The notes below the pieces were generated by a model that had not been told where the DNA came from, ran no database searches, and saw only the letters and a list, made by a program, of their open reading frames with translations. Shown here one piece after another: positions 20,935 to 31,523 of a stretch of DNA of 64,000 nt (positions are counted from its first letter, which is position 1; the number at the start of each line of letters is the position of its first letter). This stretch comes from Anadara kagoshimensis (lineage: Eukaryota > Mollusca > Bivalvia > Arcoida > Arcidae). The position numbers and the translations under genes were made by a program. The DNA lies in NCBI GenBank assembly GCA_021292105.1, contig CM037860.1, positions 13,906,698-13,970,697 of the forward strand, in the 5' to 3' direction.

Positions 20935-21420
20935 TAAAGATATTTTATTGTCAAAGGTATTGTGAAAACCAATCTGAATAAACCAAGGACATTATATATT
21001 TGAACCTGTGAAAACTGAATTCTGAGTAAACCAATACCTTTGAAAATCATGCAAACCCTCGGTAAACCAGGGACGTGTACAGTAGAACATGTAAAAACTC
21101 ATTTCTGGGTAAACCAAGGACCTTTGAAAATTAAACCCTCAATTAACCAAGGAAATGTGCATTTTAACCTGTGAAAACAAAGCCCGGGTAAACCAGGGAC
21201 CTTTGAAAATCAAAACCCCAGTAAAGCAAGGAAGAGTGCATTTTAACCTGTGAAAACAAAGCCCCGAGTAAATCAGGAACCTTTGAAAATTAAACCATCA
21301 ATTAACCAAAGGAATGTACAGTGGAACCCCATTTCTGGGTAAACCAAGGACCTTTAAAAATTAAACCCTCAATTAACCAAGATAATGTACAGTGGAACCT
21401 ATGAAAACCAAACCCTGACA
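20935..21420. repeat. Degenerate tandem repeat, ~60 bp unit
   Basis: About eight diverged units carry GTAAACCAAGGACCTTTGAA, AATTAAACCCTCAATTAACC and CCTGTGAAAACAAAGCCC-like wording. Three units contain TGTACAGTRGAAC, the end sequence of TACAGT-type MITEs. The array may therefore descend from tandemly amplified MITE-like units. Confidence 0.7.
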
Positions 21421-23892
21421 TACTGTCACTATCATTAACCACCAACTGTCACTATTTTTTAAACACTTTTTAATGAAAATTAAAAAATAAACCCAATCTT
21501 TCTTTAAGCAACAACTAAAGGTGATCCACAACATCCTCTTAATTTTTCAAGATCTTTAGTGAATTAATGACAGCAAAAACTTTTATTGACAATCATGTTT
21601 GTCAGATAACCATGATAGGACAGAAGGAGCCTCTTTAATTAAAGAATCTTCAACCTACTTTCAGAAAACCTTCTTCTAGGGACGTTTTGTCAAGCTACAG
21701 GTCAATGTCCTACCAACCTTTTTGTTTCATTTCTATGCAAGAGCTGACATTATTGGTTTTAATCCTTAGAAATCGTTAATGGTACAATAACAAGACTTTC
21801 AGACAGATAAAACATTCAGAGTAATATACATCAATTATATTATAACAGGTTTTGTCCCCCACAAATATCTTTTATATGAAGGTTTAAGCATTGATTATGA
21901 TTTTATTCTGGGTATTGAGATATAGTCTGAATAGATAGTGTCACATAGTGTAATTAGGGAGGTAGCTTTTGGGATTAGGATTATGACATGGACAGTATGT
22001 GTGTGATTTATTAAATGTATGCAATTAAGTTTTTGATAAGAAATGTGACATTTTATGTAATTTTGACAATTTATATCATTATTTTTAAATATAAAAAAAA
22101 AAAAAATAATAAAAAATAAAAAAAATTATATAATGACTACATTGGCCTTTGATGATGTCATGAACAAGGTGTGCCAGTCCATGTGTCTGGCTTAAATTAG
22201 TGAGTAAGGTGCCCCTGACACCTCAAACAATTAGCAATAATTCTGATTAATTATTTATGCAGTCAAATATATCATGGACATTAAGTTGCTATAATGGCTT
22301 TACTGGGAAAATCAAATCAACCTTCAGTTTTTGCTTTTATGACATCATAGTGCTGTGATTAAAACAACCTCTGTTGCTGTTTTGAAAGAAAATCCCAAAG
22401 ATTCGCCTAAAATATATTATAGAAACCATAGGTCTAAAATATTACTGGCAACAAATACTGCTTGATTTTTGAGATTCTTGACAAAATATAAGAGATCAAT
22501 ATGCTTATTACATCATTATGATAAATAGATAAATAACCTTGATCTCAGGGGTGAGGAAAAGCAAAATAATACTTATTTCCTAAAAATACAAAGAAACTGT
22601 TTACTTTATTGTATATGCATATGCATTTAGAAGTTGTAGGGATTTTTGCAAAGATTATTTTGGACTTATTTTGGTGATTTGATTGAAAAACATTTATGCA
22701 TTCTGTAATTATGAAAGTTTCATTACACATAAGTGTTTTCAATGGATCACAACTAGACATTCCCTTGCAATTAAAACAAATTTCCCCATCATATAAAATT
22801 TAGACATCTTTTTTTTTTTTTTGGCTGGTAAAAGTAAAGTCTGAAACACACAATCCAATGTAAAGTCCCGAATAAGTTGCTAGTTCATCAACCAAAATAA
22901 CGAACATTTAAGCACATGCATAACCTCCCTTTATTGCCATTTAAAACTCACCCCTTTATCTTGGAGATCTCAAACTTGTTACAATGTATTTAGTTTGATA
23001 TAATCTGATATTATGTTACAGATCAACATTTTGAATTATGAACATAATTCTTTATTGGACTTTAGTTTTTAGAATTATATAATTGTATTCTCTTTAATAA
23101 ATATTGAATCCGAATATGTCAAATTTTGAACATGAAACCATACTTTGTCCTTTATCGTCATGGAATCTGTTTAGAAACTGCAAATTAAGTTATGCTCTCT
23201 TTGATCAAGGAGATTGATGTCATAGAAACTGTAAAATAAATCAGTTACAAATCAAATAAAGTTGTTTTTTTTTTTAATTCAATAAAGCTGAAAATAAAGA
23301 GTAAATAAATATAACTAGAATGCAGCGACCGATAAATATTGGAATTAAATAAAATGTACTCTCATTACCCGACTCCGTAAATGGAAATTCTATGCGGGAG
23401 GTATTTACTTGAAAATGTATATCTATTGACTCGTAAAAACAAATATGGAAATGCAATTATGGATTTACGGCAAATTCATAACTGTAAAAAGAAACTGTAT
23501 TTACGCTGAAATGTCCGTAGCAACATCGTTACTCGTTTCCCAGACTAATTAACGTCAATGAGAAAATAATCGTTAATGCAGATCACTCGTTATGTTTTTC
23601 TCTCTGGTTATTTTTAGAATATGATATTAGTTACGTGAACTTATCAAGTTTTTTACCTGACACAGGAGTTAATTGGTTTTTTGTTGATCCAATAATTTAT
23701 TTTAAAAAATCATATTTTTATGGTACAGCTTTATTCAGTTTTGACATCTTTTTTCTTTAAAATAATGTCTTCATATATATCAAAGTTTATATTATGATAT
23801 AAACAATAATTTGTTTCTACCAAGCTCAAGAAATAGATTATTCAATTAATTTTCTTATATCTGGTAATTTAAATATTTTTTCTTGTTTTATT
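21421..23892. other. Long non-coding stretch, no gene recognised
   Basis: It contains an A-rich tract near 22090-22130, poly-T near 22811-22823 and nothing further that I can support. Open frames at 22545-22760 and 23274-23456 (minus) lack any domain or coding character. Confidence 0.5.
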
Positions 23893-24000
23893 AGACCCCC
23901 TTGTTGACTCGGCGGAAGAATGTCTGCCTCAAGAGTGGGTGGTCATGGGTTTGAACCCAAGTCAGGTCATGCACAAGACTTTGAAATGTTAGATGCTACA
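23893..24000 (+). repeat. tRNA-like SINE head
   Basis: TTGACTCGGCGGAAGAATG resembles a box A region and GGGTTTGAACCCAAG is a box B about 45 bases later, followed by GTCAGGTCATGC. It is not a tRNA gene, because no closing acceptor stem is seen. The downstream body (to perhaps 24160) does not match the two main SINE families. Confidence 0.45.
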
Positions 24001-24615
24001 TGTATTTCGATCTTTCCTAGAATTCAGTATTAAGGGGATAGACTATCAATATTTTCAATCTTATGAACAGACAAGCTTTTTTGTTCTGTAATCTGCTAAT
24101 TGGAATTCAAATATAAAGGTAGACAGTTAAAGCCACTGTGATCCATTAACTGACCTCAGTCCACCACTGCCCATCATTTATTTGTGATATCTAGTCTTCA
24201 TGTTCCACAGTTAATCAGTAGTCCTTATGTTTTTTTGTGTTTGGTATGTGTCATATTCCTTACTTGTTTGTTGTTTTTTTTTTAGTATTTTTTTTAACTT
24301 ATTATTTCCATCTTTTTTTTTCTGAACGATTCGAAGAGGACATAACAAGAGTTCAAAGATATCACATTTTTATGTTACAGTTTGAAGAGAATATCTGAGG
24401 TAGATTGGAGTATTTGACTTGATTGGATTTATTGTAGTTAATAGGATGCATGTGTTGCACAATATTATACAAAGCATTCCCAGAATATTAACCAGCAATT
24501 TTTTTTTAACTTTTTTCTGATGCTAGATGAATTAAGTCTACATGGAATTAATGAATACAGCTGCAATTTTTTTTAAAAACTTTTTGTGATACAAGGTGAA
24601 ATAACTTCATGTAAT
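24001..24615. other. Non-coding stretch, no gene recognised
   Basis: Poly-T runs and AT-rich sequence only. Confidence 0.5.
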
Positions 24616-24796
24616 GGGGTGCCAGGTGATACCCCTTAGTATTTTGTGGAACAGTTATTTCCAATGGATATGGCATTGTATAAGATGATGTTTCCTCATA
24701 AAAAAGACGTTATTCCTGGAATGTGCAACATCAACTTTTTCCAAAATGTTCCATACAAATGTTCGGTATTGATCATGTGGTACAGCGATGAACCCC
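24616..24796 (+). mobile_element. MITE (GATACCCC family), copy 1
   Basis: It is collinear with 26110-26287: GATACCCC, a TTTCCAATGGATATGGCATT-like block, GATGATGTTTCCTCATAAAA, GACGTTATTCCTGGAATGTG and CAAATGTT. The right end (TGTGGTACAGCGATGAAC) is the inverted complement of the left end of copy 2 (GTTCACTGCTGTACCACA), so the family has terminal inverted repeats. Confidence 0.6.
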
Positions 24797-25000
24797 ATTA
24801 ATAAATGTAGCCCCGATTTTTTGTTTAACTTTTATGACACTAGGTGAATTAACTACATGTAATTGACTGTTTATGTTTAAATTAACTGTTTTCTACCGTC
24901 CGTCTTCAAAAAAATGTCTCTTAATCTTCCGACAAACAATTGTCTCAATAATGATGTCTATGTTGCTATGGTATTAGAGATTTGTTTGTTGATAGTTATC

Positions 25001-25020
25001 ACACACACACACACACACAC
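25001..25020. repeat. (AC)n microsatellite
   Basis: About ten CA units. Confidence 0.9.
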
Positions 25021-25040
25021 AATGATAATTTACTTCCCAG

Positions 25041-25077
<37 letters not shown>

Positions 25078-25126
25078 GAATGAATGAATGAATGAATGAA
25101 TGAATGAATGAATGAATGAATGAATG
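25041..25126. repeat. (TGAT)n / (TGAA)n microsatellite at a SINE tail
   Basis: Seven or so TGAT units followed by about 13 TGAA units. It ends exactly where a family 1 SINE fragment begins, so it looks like an expanded SINE tail. Confidence 0.9.
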
Positions 25127-25195
25127 GAGTTTTATGTCCCATTCAAGAATATTTTACTTATATCGAGACATCACAAGGTATAGGTGAAGTGTGCG
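25127..25195 (-). repeat. SINE family 1, 3' end fragment
   Basis: GGAGTTTTATGTCCCATTCA, AGAATATTTTACTTATATCG and TATAGGTGAAGTG match the minus-strand 3' end of the copies at 28814 and 32725. The rest of the SINE is absent. Confidence 0.7.
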
Positions 25196-25467
25196 AAAAA
25201 ATAATTGTGAATTTGGAGACAAATTTGAATTTTGCTATGCTGTATTTTCTTCTCCAACAGTGAATTCATTTTTATCAATTAATTTCAACATAAAATTTAA
25301 AGTAACAATACATTTTCCTGTATAATAATCTCAAATTTTGATCATTACTTTTGAAAGATAAGACGAGGAAATGGATGTGAAATTTCATCAGCGTTATAAA
25401 TAGTTTCATATGATGTTCTGTTAGACAATTGCTTCAAACCATTGTACTGTTAAAGACTGACAAATCA

Positions 25468-25519
25468 AAAAATAGACGACATGAAAAATAGACGACATGA
25501 AAAATAGACGACATGAAAG
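25468..25519. repeat. Three tandem 16-bp units
   Basis: AAAATAGACGACATGA repeated three times. Confidence 0.9.
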
Positions 25520-25539
25520 AGATTTATTTTAATAAACCA

Positions 25540-26480
25540 ACAGTCACAAATATATAGGACTTTGTAATAGCTTTGAAATTGAAGACACGAAGGTAATTGC
25601 AATACTTTAAATCTAATGTATGGAAACAGATGTAAAGAAATGTTAATAGGTCAGGTGTACTACAGAACATGGTGATGACAGATTTCAAATCCATATGAAA
25701 TATATGACTTGAAATAGCTTAGAAATTCAAGATTTAAAGATAATTGCAAAAAAAAGAATATCTAATGAATGAAAAAAGGTGTAAAGAAATGCTAATAGGT
25801 CAGGTGTACTATAGAACATGGATGATGATAATTGATAAATACTGGAATATCAAGATGACTTCAAATACATATGAAATATATGACTTGTAAAAGATTAGAA
25901 ATTCAATATTTAAAGATAACTGAGAAAAAGAATATCTAAATTAACCAATGAAAAAGATGTAGAGAAATACGAGACAAATAAGTCATGTGTACTATAGAAC
26001 ATGGATGGTGATGATTGACAAATATATATATATATATACAGATGAGACTTCTAATCCATATAAAATACATGGCTTGTAATATATTAGAAATTAAAGACTT
26101 AAAGGTAATGGTGTTCACTGCTGTACCACATGATACCCCCCACCCCAACGTTTGTGCGGAATACTTTTTTCCAGTTGATATTGGAAGATGACATTTTCCC
26201 GTAAAAATGATGTTATTCCAGGAATTTGTGACATTATTGTTTTCCATAACACTCTGCACTAATGTTACAAGCTATTGCAACAAACCCTATATATGAAATA
26301 TATGGCTTGTAAAAGATTTAAAGAAAAAAAGAATATCTGATTAATGAAAAAAGTTGTAAAGAAATGCAGATAAGTCAGGTGTACTATAGAACACGGAAGA
26401 TGGTGATGATTGATGACTTGTATAAAATACATATATAAGACTTGTAAGAGGTTTGAAATTCAAAACCTTTAGGTATACAA
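25540..26480. repeat. Degenerate tandem repeat, about five units of ~150-170 bp
   Basis: The units share GACTTGTAAAAGATTAGAAA, TTCAATATTTAAAGATAA, AAGAATATCTAATGAATGAA, TGTAAAGAAATGCTAATAGG, TCAGGTGTACTATAGAACAT and GATGATGATTGA. One unit (26041-26400) is interrupted by a MITE at 26110-26287. Short TA runs lie near 26022-26038. Confidence 0.75.
26110..26287 (+). mobile_element. MITE (GATACCCC family), copy 2, inside a tandem-repeat unit
   Basis: It is collinear with 24616-24796. It splits the tandem-repeat wording: TTAAAGACTTAAAGGTAATG lies before it and TATATGAAATATATGGCTTG after it. Insertion into the array is therefore directly visible. Confidence 0.6.
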
Positions 26481-27471
26481 TTGTATGGTGATGCAATTCT
26501 TCTAGATTTATGAGTAAAGATTGAAAGGATTTCTAAGTTATTTTACGTTATATATTTAATAAATAAGAAAAATTACCTATACCAGTAGTATGAGAAAGTT
26601 GTTAATTCACTTGCTGAAGCCTGGTGGCCGCTTCTCCATTGTACACCCGATCCCTCTACCTAACTTCCCAGGACAGATCAACACTATAAGCAAACCAAAC
26701 TGGTAGGGAATGGGTAAATATGAAATGTTTAATCCGACTGAGGTGAATAAATTAAAAATTCACAAAAAAGTAAATAAATAAATAAATCAAAACCACATGG
26801 TAAAACACAGCTTAAGGGCAAAACAAAATTTGCAATGAGTAAAAAACCAAGGCGCTCTGTTTTATTTGTTTCAGCTTGATGGGTACACAAGTGCTGTTAT
26901 TTCATACTCAGGTTATGAGAATTGACATCCACTGAGAAGTTATTTGGTTTTAATGAACTAGATATGAAGGTAAGTTGTGCTGTACATTGAACAGATCTAG
27001 TTTAGTTTTGCATGATTCTTAAAATAGAATTGTTATACCTTAGTGAAATTTGAAAATAAATAATTACCCATAAATGTGAGGGCTATTTTAAATGAATTAA
27101 ACCACATTACAAACAGATTATTTCATAATAAGATACACTTTTAAGATGAGTCATATTTAATGATGGTACAATTAGTTATATTTAATTTAGCATAATTCAT
27201 TGTTTATATATAATTATCTCCCTTATTTGCGGCATATTTCTGTGTAATAGCATTATTTTACAAGTTGCACTAATTAAATGTTCTGTATGTGTGTCACGCA
27301 ATCACTGCCAAAGAAAGTGTAGTACAAATTTACTTATGGTCATGTTACATGGCTTAATGGTGTTTTATATATTTTTACCAGTATTTGAGCTCTTGTTTAG
27401 TTAAAGCTGGGTTATTTTATTATTTTATTCCATCACTGCCAGTAACTTAAAAACACTGTAGAAAAAAAATC
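26481..27471. other. Non-coding stretch, no gene recognised
   Basis: Near 26600-26700 there is SINE-body-like wording (TCACTTGCTGAAGCCTGGTG) in mixed order. Nothing else was seen. Confidence 0.5.
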
Positions 27472-27744
27472 AGTGTGTAGAGTGCTGGCTTTATATGAAG
27501 GAGGTCATGTTTCAAAACCCAGCTGGGTCTGACTGAGACTTGAAAGTAGGTAGTGACTGTTTTTCCGCCAGTTAGCACTTTGCATTTAGAAATCAAAGTC
27601 ACAGGGTCCTTCAGAAGAGATGTTATAAACAGATTTCCGTGTCACGGCAGGCATATCAAATAAAAGAACCCTGCCTGCACATTGCCCCGAGTGCACTACA
27701 AATGTAAAAATTTCTGTCACTTCACCTACAGCTGATGAACTGCC
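27472..27744 (+). repeat. tRNA-derived SINE (family 1)
   Basis: Truncated tRNA head (TAGAGTGCTGGCTTTATATG), an eroded box B (TTTCAAAACCC), then the full family body: GTCTGACTGAGACTTGAAAG, GTAGTGACTGTT, AAATCAAAGTCACAGGGTCC, CCCTGCCTGCACATTGCCC, and CACTTCACCTACAGCTGATG. An A-run follows at 27746. Confidence 0.8.
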
Positions 27745-28813
27745 AAAAAAAAAAAAAACAACATAACAATCCATGTCCAAATCAAGATCTGTGGGATATC
27801 TTGTTGTCCTTCAGGCTTATTAGGGTGATGTTTATCAGGGCTCAAAATTGCACCTAAAATAGGAGCCATGGAAACTAAAATTTTAATTTTGCAAACATTT
27901 CTTTGCTATAAGTTGCCAATTTGGCTTCTAAAATTTATCATCAAAATCTGAATTTGACTATTTTTTATTAGATTTTCTTTAAAATTTCATTTTTGGCTAC
28001 TAAAATTTTTGATTAGCACCTGGGGATTTTGATAAGGAGCCTAGATTTAAAAATATTCACTATAATCCTTCTTTATTACCATTCCTGTACCAGTGATATG
28101 AAGCATCTGAGAACAAAAGAACTTCCTCTTTGGGTGGGATACTAGTCCATTAACACCCAACATACCCCCTACCCCCATTGTGAATGCTGGTACCCCACAT
28201 TTGGCAGTTATATATTTTGCTCAATGCAGCCAGGCTGAAACTTTACCCCATGACCCCAGAATAATGAGTAAACAGCATTATAAATCTTTCATAAATATAA
28301 TTTGAAATGGTGGATATTAACTTCCTCCAGACACAGATGTTGTTGTGACAAAAGTTTTATAAATTATGAGCAAGAAACCAATTAAAAGAACAATGACACA
28401 AGAGAACAAACAAACTTAAACACTATTCAGGGTAAAAATCTTAAGCTTTCAATTACTGTATAAGAAGAAACATTGGAGGTAGAAAAATTTTGCGAAATTG
28501 ATCTTCTCTATTTCACAGAAAGAAATTTCAGGTTTCCAACTGTAAAAAGGTAAAAGTTACCATGGTAAAAAAGAAGTATACATTGAGAAGATATATTTGT
28601 GGTACAAGTCAGTCACTGTAAAAAAATTACATGTATAAAAAATTTTTCCCCTGCAGAACGTTTCTTTTTATACCATATTAGGATACATATATATACATGT
28701 CAAAAGTTAAATGAGCAAGAAAGCAGTTAAAAGTCCAGTGACACAAGAGAACAAACAAACACATCATTCTGTCTTTCAATCTTAGTGTAAAAATCTAAGG
28801 CTTTCAATAATGA
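27745..28813. other. Non-coding stretch, no gene recognised
   Basis: It contains two similar blocks, near 28340-28450 and 28700-28810, sharing GACACAAGAGAACAAACAAA and AATCTTAAGCTTTCAAT-like wording. They look like a diverged duplication about 360 bp apart. Confidence 0.5.
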
Positions 28814-29140
28814 TCAATTAATTGATTGAATTGGGTTTTATGCCCCAATCAAGAATATTTCACTCGTATTGAGATGTCACTAGCTATAGGTGAAGTGGCA
28901 AAATTTTTTACAGTGTGCTCAGGGCAATGTGCAGGTTGGGTTCTTTTACATGCCTCATAGACATAGGACATCTGTTTTTAAGGTCTCTTCTGAAGGACCT
29001 AGTGACTTTCATTTCTTAATGCCACATGTTTGGACAAAAGAACAGTCACTGATTATTTTCAAGTCTTGGTCAGACCCGGCTGGGTTTGAACCCATGGTCT
29101 CCAACATACAGAGCAAGCACTCTACCAATTGAGCTACCAG
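28814..29140 (-). repeat. tRNA-derived SINE (family 1), full length
   Basis: This is the best full copy. On the minus strand it has GTAGCTCAATTGGTAGAG (box A), GGTTCAAACCCAGCCGGG (box B), GTCTGACCAAGACTTGAAAA, GTCACTAGGTCCTTCAGAAG, a TGCACATTGCCCTGAGCAC block, CTATAGCTAGTGACATCTCA, and a tail of CCCAATTCAATCAATTAAT. It serves as the family reference in this window. Confidence 0.88.
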
Positions 29141-29380
29141 TTTGTATTTCATTAATGAGGATGCATATATATACAAAACAATGAAGATAGCAAAAATGAG
29201 AGAGAGACGAATCCAGAGCTCCAAATCTAAACCTTTCAATATGAGGATATATGTATACAAAACAATTAAGTTTTCAATGAAGATAGCTGTAATGAAAGAG
29301 ACAAACCACTTAAGTTTGAGCTATAAAGCTGAGGATAAAGAATACAATTAAGATTCATTGTATCAGTGTATTTCTTGTTC

Positions 29381-29589
29381 AGTAAGATTATCATTAAATC
29401 TGATCCTAGAACCATTAACTGTAGATTGTTTTAAATCACTTTATTTGGTCTGATCATTTTATCGACATGTGGTTGTTTTATAAATAGGAATTGTCTAGAC
29501 ATTTTGTACATATACTGGTACTAGTATTAGGTTTTGATATTGGGAGCTGACTACAATAATACAAGGGTGTTAGATATATTACTCTAAAG
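29381..29589. repeat. Local duplication, copy 1
   Basis: Collinear with 30926-31141: GTAAGATTATCATTAAATCT, CATTAACTGTAGATTGTT, GACATGTGGTTGTTTTAT, GTCTAGACATTTTGTACATA, GTTTTGATAT and ACTCTAAAGCCAATTG are all matched in order. A MITE (29590-29825) sits at its right end. Confidence 0.7.
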
Positions 29590-29825
29590 CCAATTGACGG
29601 ATCGCTGGCCATGCCCACAATGTTCCGACAAAGGCCCTGCATGCTTGAAGTTCACACAAAAAAAAAACAAAAAAAAAAAAAAAATGAAAACTCTACCTGA
29701 TTTTTGCCATTTAATGACGTCACTGAGACTAGTACGTCATTCTTAGTTTCTGTGATGCTGTTTTGGTACCATGATGGCAGCCAGTGTTGGAACATAAAAG
29801 GCATGGCCGGCGATACATCAATTTA
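29590..29825 (-). mobile_element. MITE with inverted ends, copy 2 (ATGTTCCGACA family)
   Basis: The ends match as inverted repeats: CAATTGACGGATCGCTGGCC on one side against AAATTGATGTATCGCCGGCC on the other, continuing into ATGTTCCRACA. It is inverted relative to copy 1 at 191-398. An A-rich run (about 29659-29684) lies near one end. Confidence 0.7.
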
Positions 29826-29864
29826 GGGGCCTCTGTGAGCAATTAATCTAAAGATTTCTCTTAC

Positions 29865-30005
29865 ATGCCAGGTGCTTACCCTTCCTCAGCACCCAGCTTC
29901 ACTTCCCCAGTGGAAGTTCACATTTTTAACTTAATTTGTCAATTATCAAAGTTCTAACTTTGTTTTTAGGATTGGCAAAGATTTGGATATAGATTGGTAT
30001 GTTTT
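29865..30005 (+). repeat. Dispersed repeat fragment
   Basis: CAGGTGCTTACCCTTCCTCA, GAAGTTCACAT, a TTGTTTTTAGGATT-like block and AGATTGGTATGT recur at 33115-33245 (plus). A shorter version lies at about 61795-61895 (minus). Confidence 0.5.
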
Positions 30006-30324
30006 TGATTGATTGATTGTGTATCACAGTACCTAGGTTTGTGAAAATTTGCTTGTTGAGGTTCATGATTTCTATCAACCCAGAACACTTCAACATGAGA
30101 AAATTTTCTTGGTAGGGTTGTTAAGTACAATTCTAACCAACCAACCCTCCAAAAGAAGGAAATATTTGAATCAAATTATAGAGTTTCTTCATGAGGTTTT
30201 TGTGAGTGTTTCATGAATTATGAGTAAAAACACAGACCATAAATAACATAGGTAAAGATCTTCAGTCTCCAATAAAGATTGAGCTTACCAACAATAAAAA
30301 GAGGCCAGCTAAGCTTCAGTTTTA

Positions 30325-30412
30325 AACAGTAGGAAAACAACAGGACTGGAACATGAGGCCACCTCTCACACTATAAGCAAATGCTTTAGTATCTGAGCCA
30401 CACTACACTTAC
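30325..30412 (-). repeat. SINE family 2 head fragment
   Basis: On the minus strand it has GTGTGGCTCAGATACTAAAG (box A-like), a TTATAGTGTGAGAGGTGG segment and a GTTCCAGTCC box B. A second diverged tRNA-like head follows at about 30580-30645. Confidence 0.45.
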
Positions 30413-30664
30413 CACTATTTTCCTCGCTGCTTTTTTTTCAGAGTTTCTTAGTTTCACACATTGGGGAATCCCACTTCAAAATTATCTCAGATGGACAAAA
30501 TATGGCCACAATTACCAGTACACCACTTCCCAAGAGACATTGGAAATCTTAAATAAACTAGAGGGAGAAAAAATGCATGGTGAAACCTTAAACCTCCCAC
30601 ACTATAGGTGATTGCTATACCATCAGACCTTCCAAGACGTCTGAAAAACTATATTTCTTCTATC

Positions 30665-30924
30665 AGACTCCAGTTTCATAATCGTTCTTTAACTAAGATT
30701 TTCCTTAACTTAAATTTGGCAGCTTTTGTCTATATTTCAGGGTACTACAATTTAAAAGATTCAACAAATTGGCATATAGATGTAATAGGCTTTGAATGAT
30801 CTTGAAAATGACACCTTAAACCTATGAATGTCTTGAAAACTCACAAAATTATTCAGATTTCAATTTTGCCAGATATAAGTTAAGGAAAAAATGCTAGTTA
30901 AAGAGTGATTGTGAAATTGGAGCT
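30665..30924. mobile_element. Palindromic MITE, copy 2
   Basis: The left arm GACTCCAGTTTCATAATCGT is followed by CTAAGATTTTCCTTAACTTA. The right arm is its inverted complement, ending GTGATTGTGAAATTGGAGCT. It is the same family as 10600-10854, with more divergence between arms. Confidence 0.75.
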
Positions 30925-30925
30925 A

Positions 30926-31141
30926 GTAAGATTATCATCAAGTCTTTCCCTAGAAGCATTACCAGTGCAGATTGTCGTTGTTTAAAAATACTTATTTTAT
31001 CTTAAGATCATTATATTGACATGTGATTGTTTTATTAATGGTCGATGTCTAGACATTTTGAACATATTTCTCGTTTTGATATCGGAAACTACTTGAAATA
31101 CTGCAAAGGTTTAAGAGACTGTACTCTAAAGATAATTGAAT
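30926..31141. repeat. Local duplication, copy 2 (MITE-free)
   Basis: Collinear with 29381-29589. Where copy 1 has the MITE, this copy goes straight from ACTCTAAAGATAATTG to TTTTTCTCCAGGTGCTCAG, matching sequence found beyond the MITE in copy 1 (about 29850-29878). Confidence 0.65.
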
Positions 31142-31429
31142 TTTTCTCCAGGTGCTCAGATGGCAACCATGGTATTTATTTGAAGTTGTATCAGGAAATT
31201 TAACTTAGATAATGAATATAAATTTACATTTCACTGATTAATTAATAATTAAGAAATAAAATTGGAGAGATTATCGAGTTCTAGAAATAAGATTATCCTT
31301 TAATAACCTGAATTGACAATATGGCATGTTTATATGGTTTTAATAATTAATGAACCTAGAGGATGGTCATATCTTGGTTAAATTTGAGTGGGTTCCAGTA
31401 GGTGTAAGCAGGTTGACATACAAGAGCCA

Positions 31430-31523
31430 GTATTTCTGGATTCTTTGTTCGTCATTGCTCTCTTTAGCTTGTTTGCGTATTTCTGGATTCTTTGTTCGTC
31501 ATTGCTCTCTTTAGCTTGTTTGC
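31430..31523. repeat. Perfect tandem duplication of 47 bp
   Basis: Two adjacent copies of a unit beginning GTATTTCTGGATTCTTTGTT and ending TTTAGCTTGTTTGC, with no differences. Confidence 0.95.

Noticed and set aside
29090..29140. tRNA gene on the minus strand
   Set aside because: Box A and box B are present, but the sequence continues as the family 1 SINE body and there is no matching acceptor stem.
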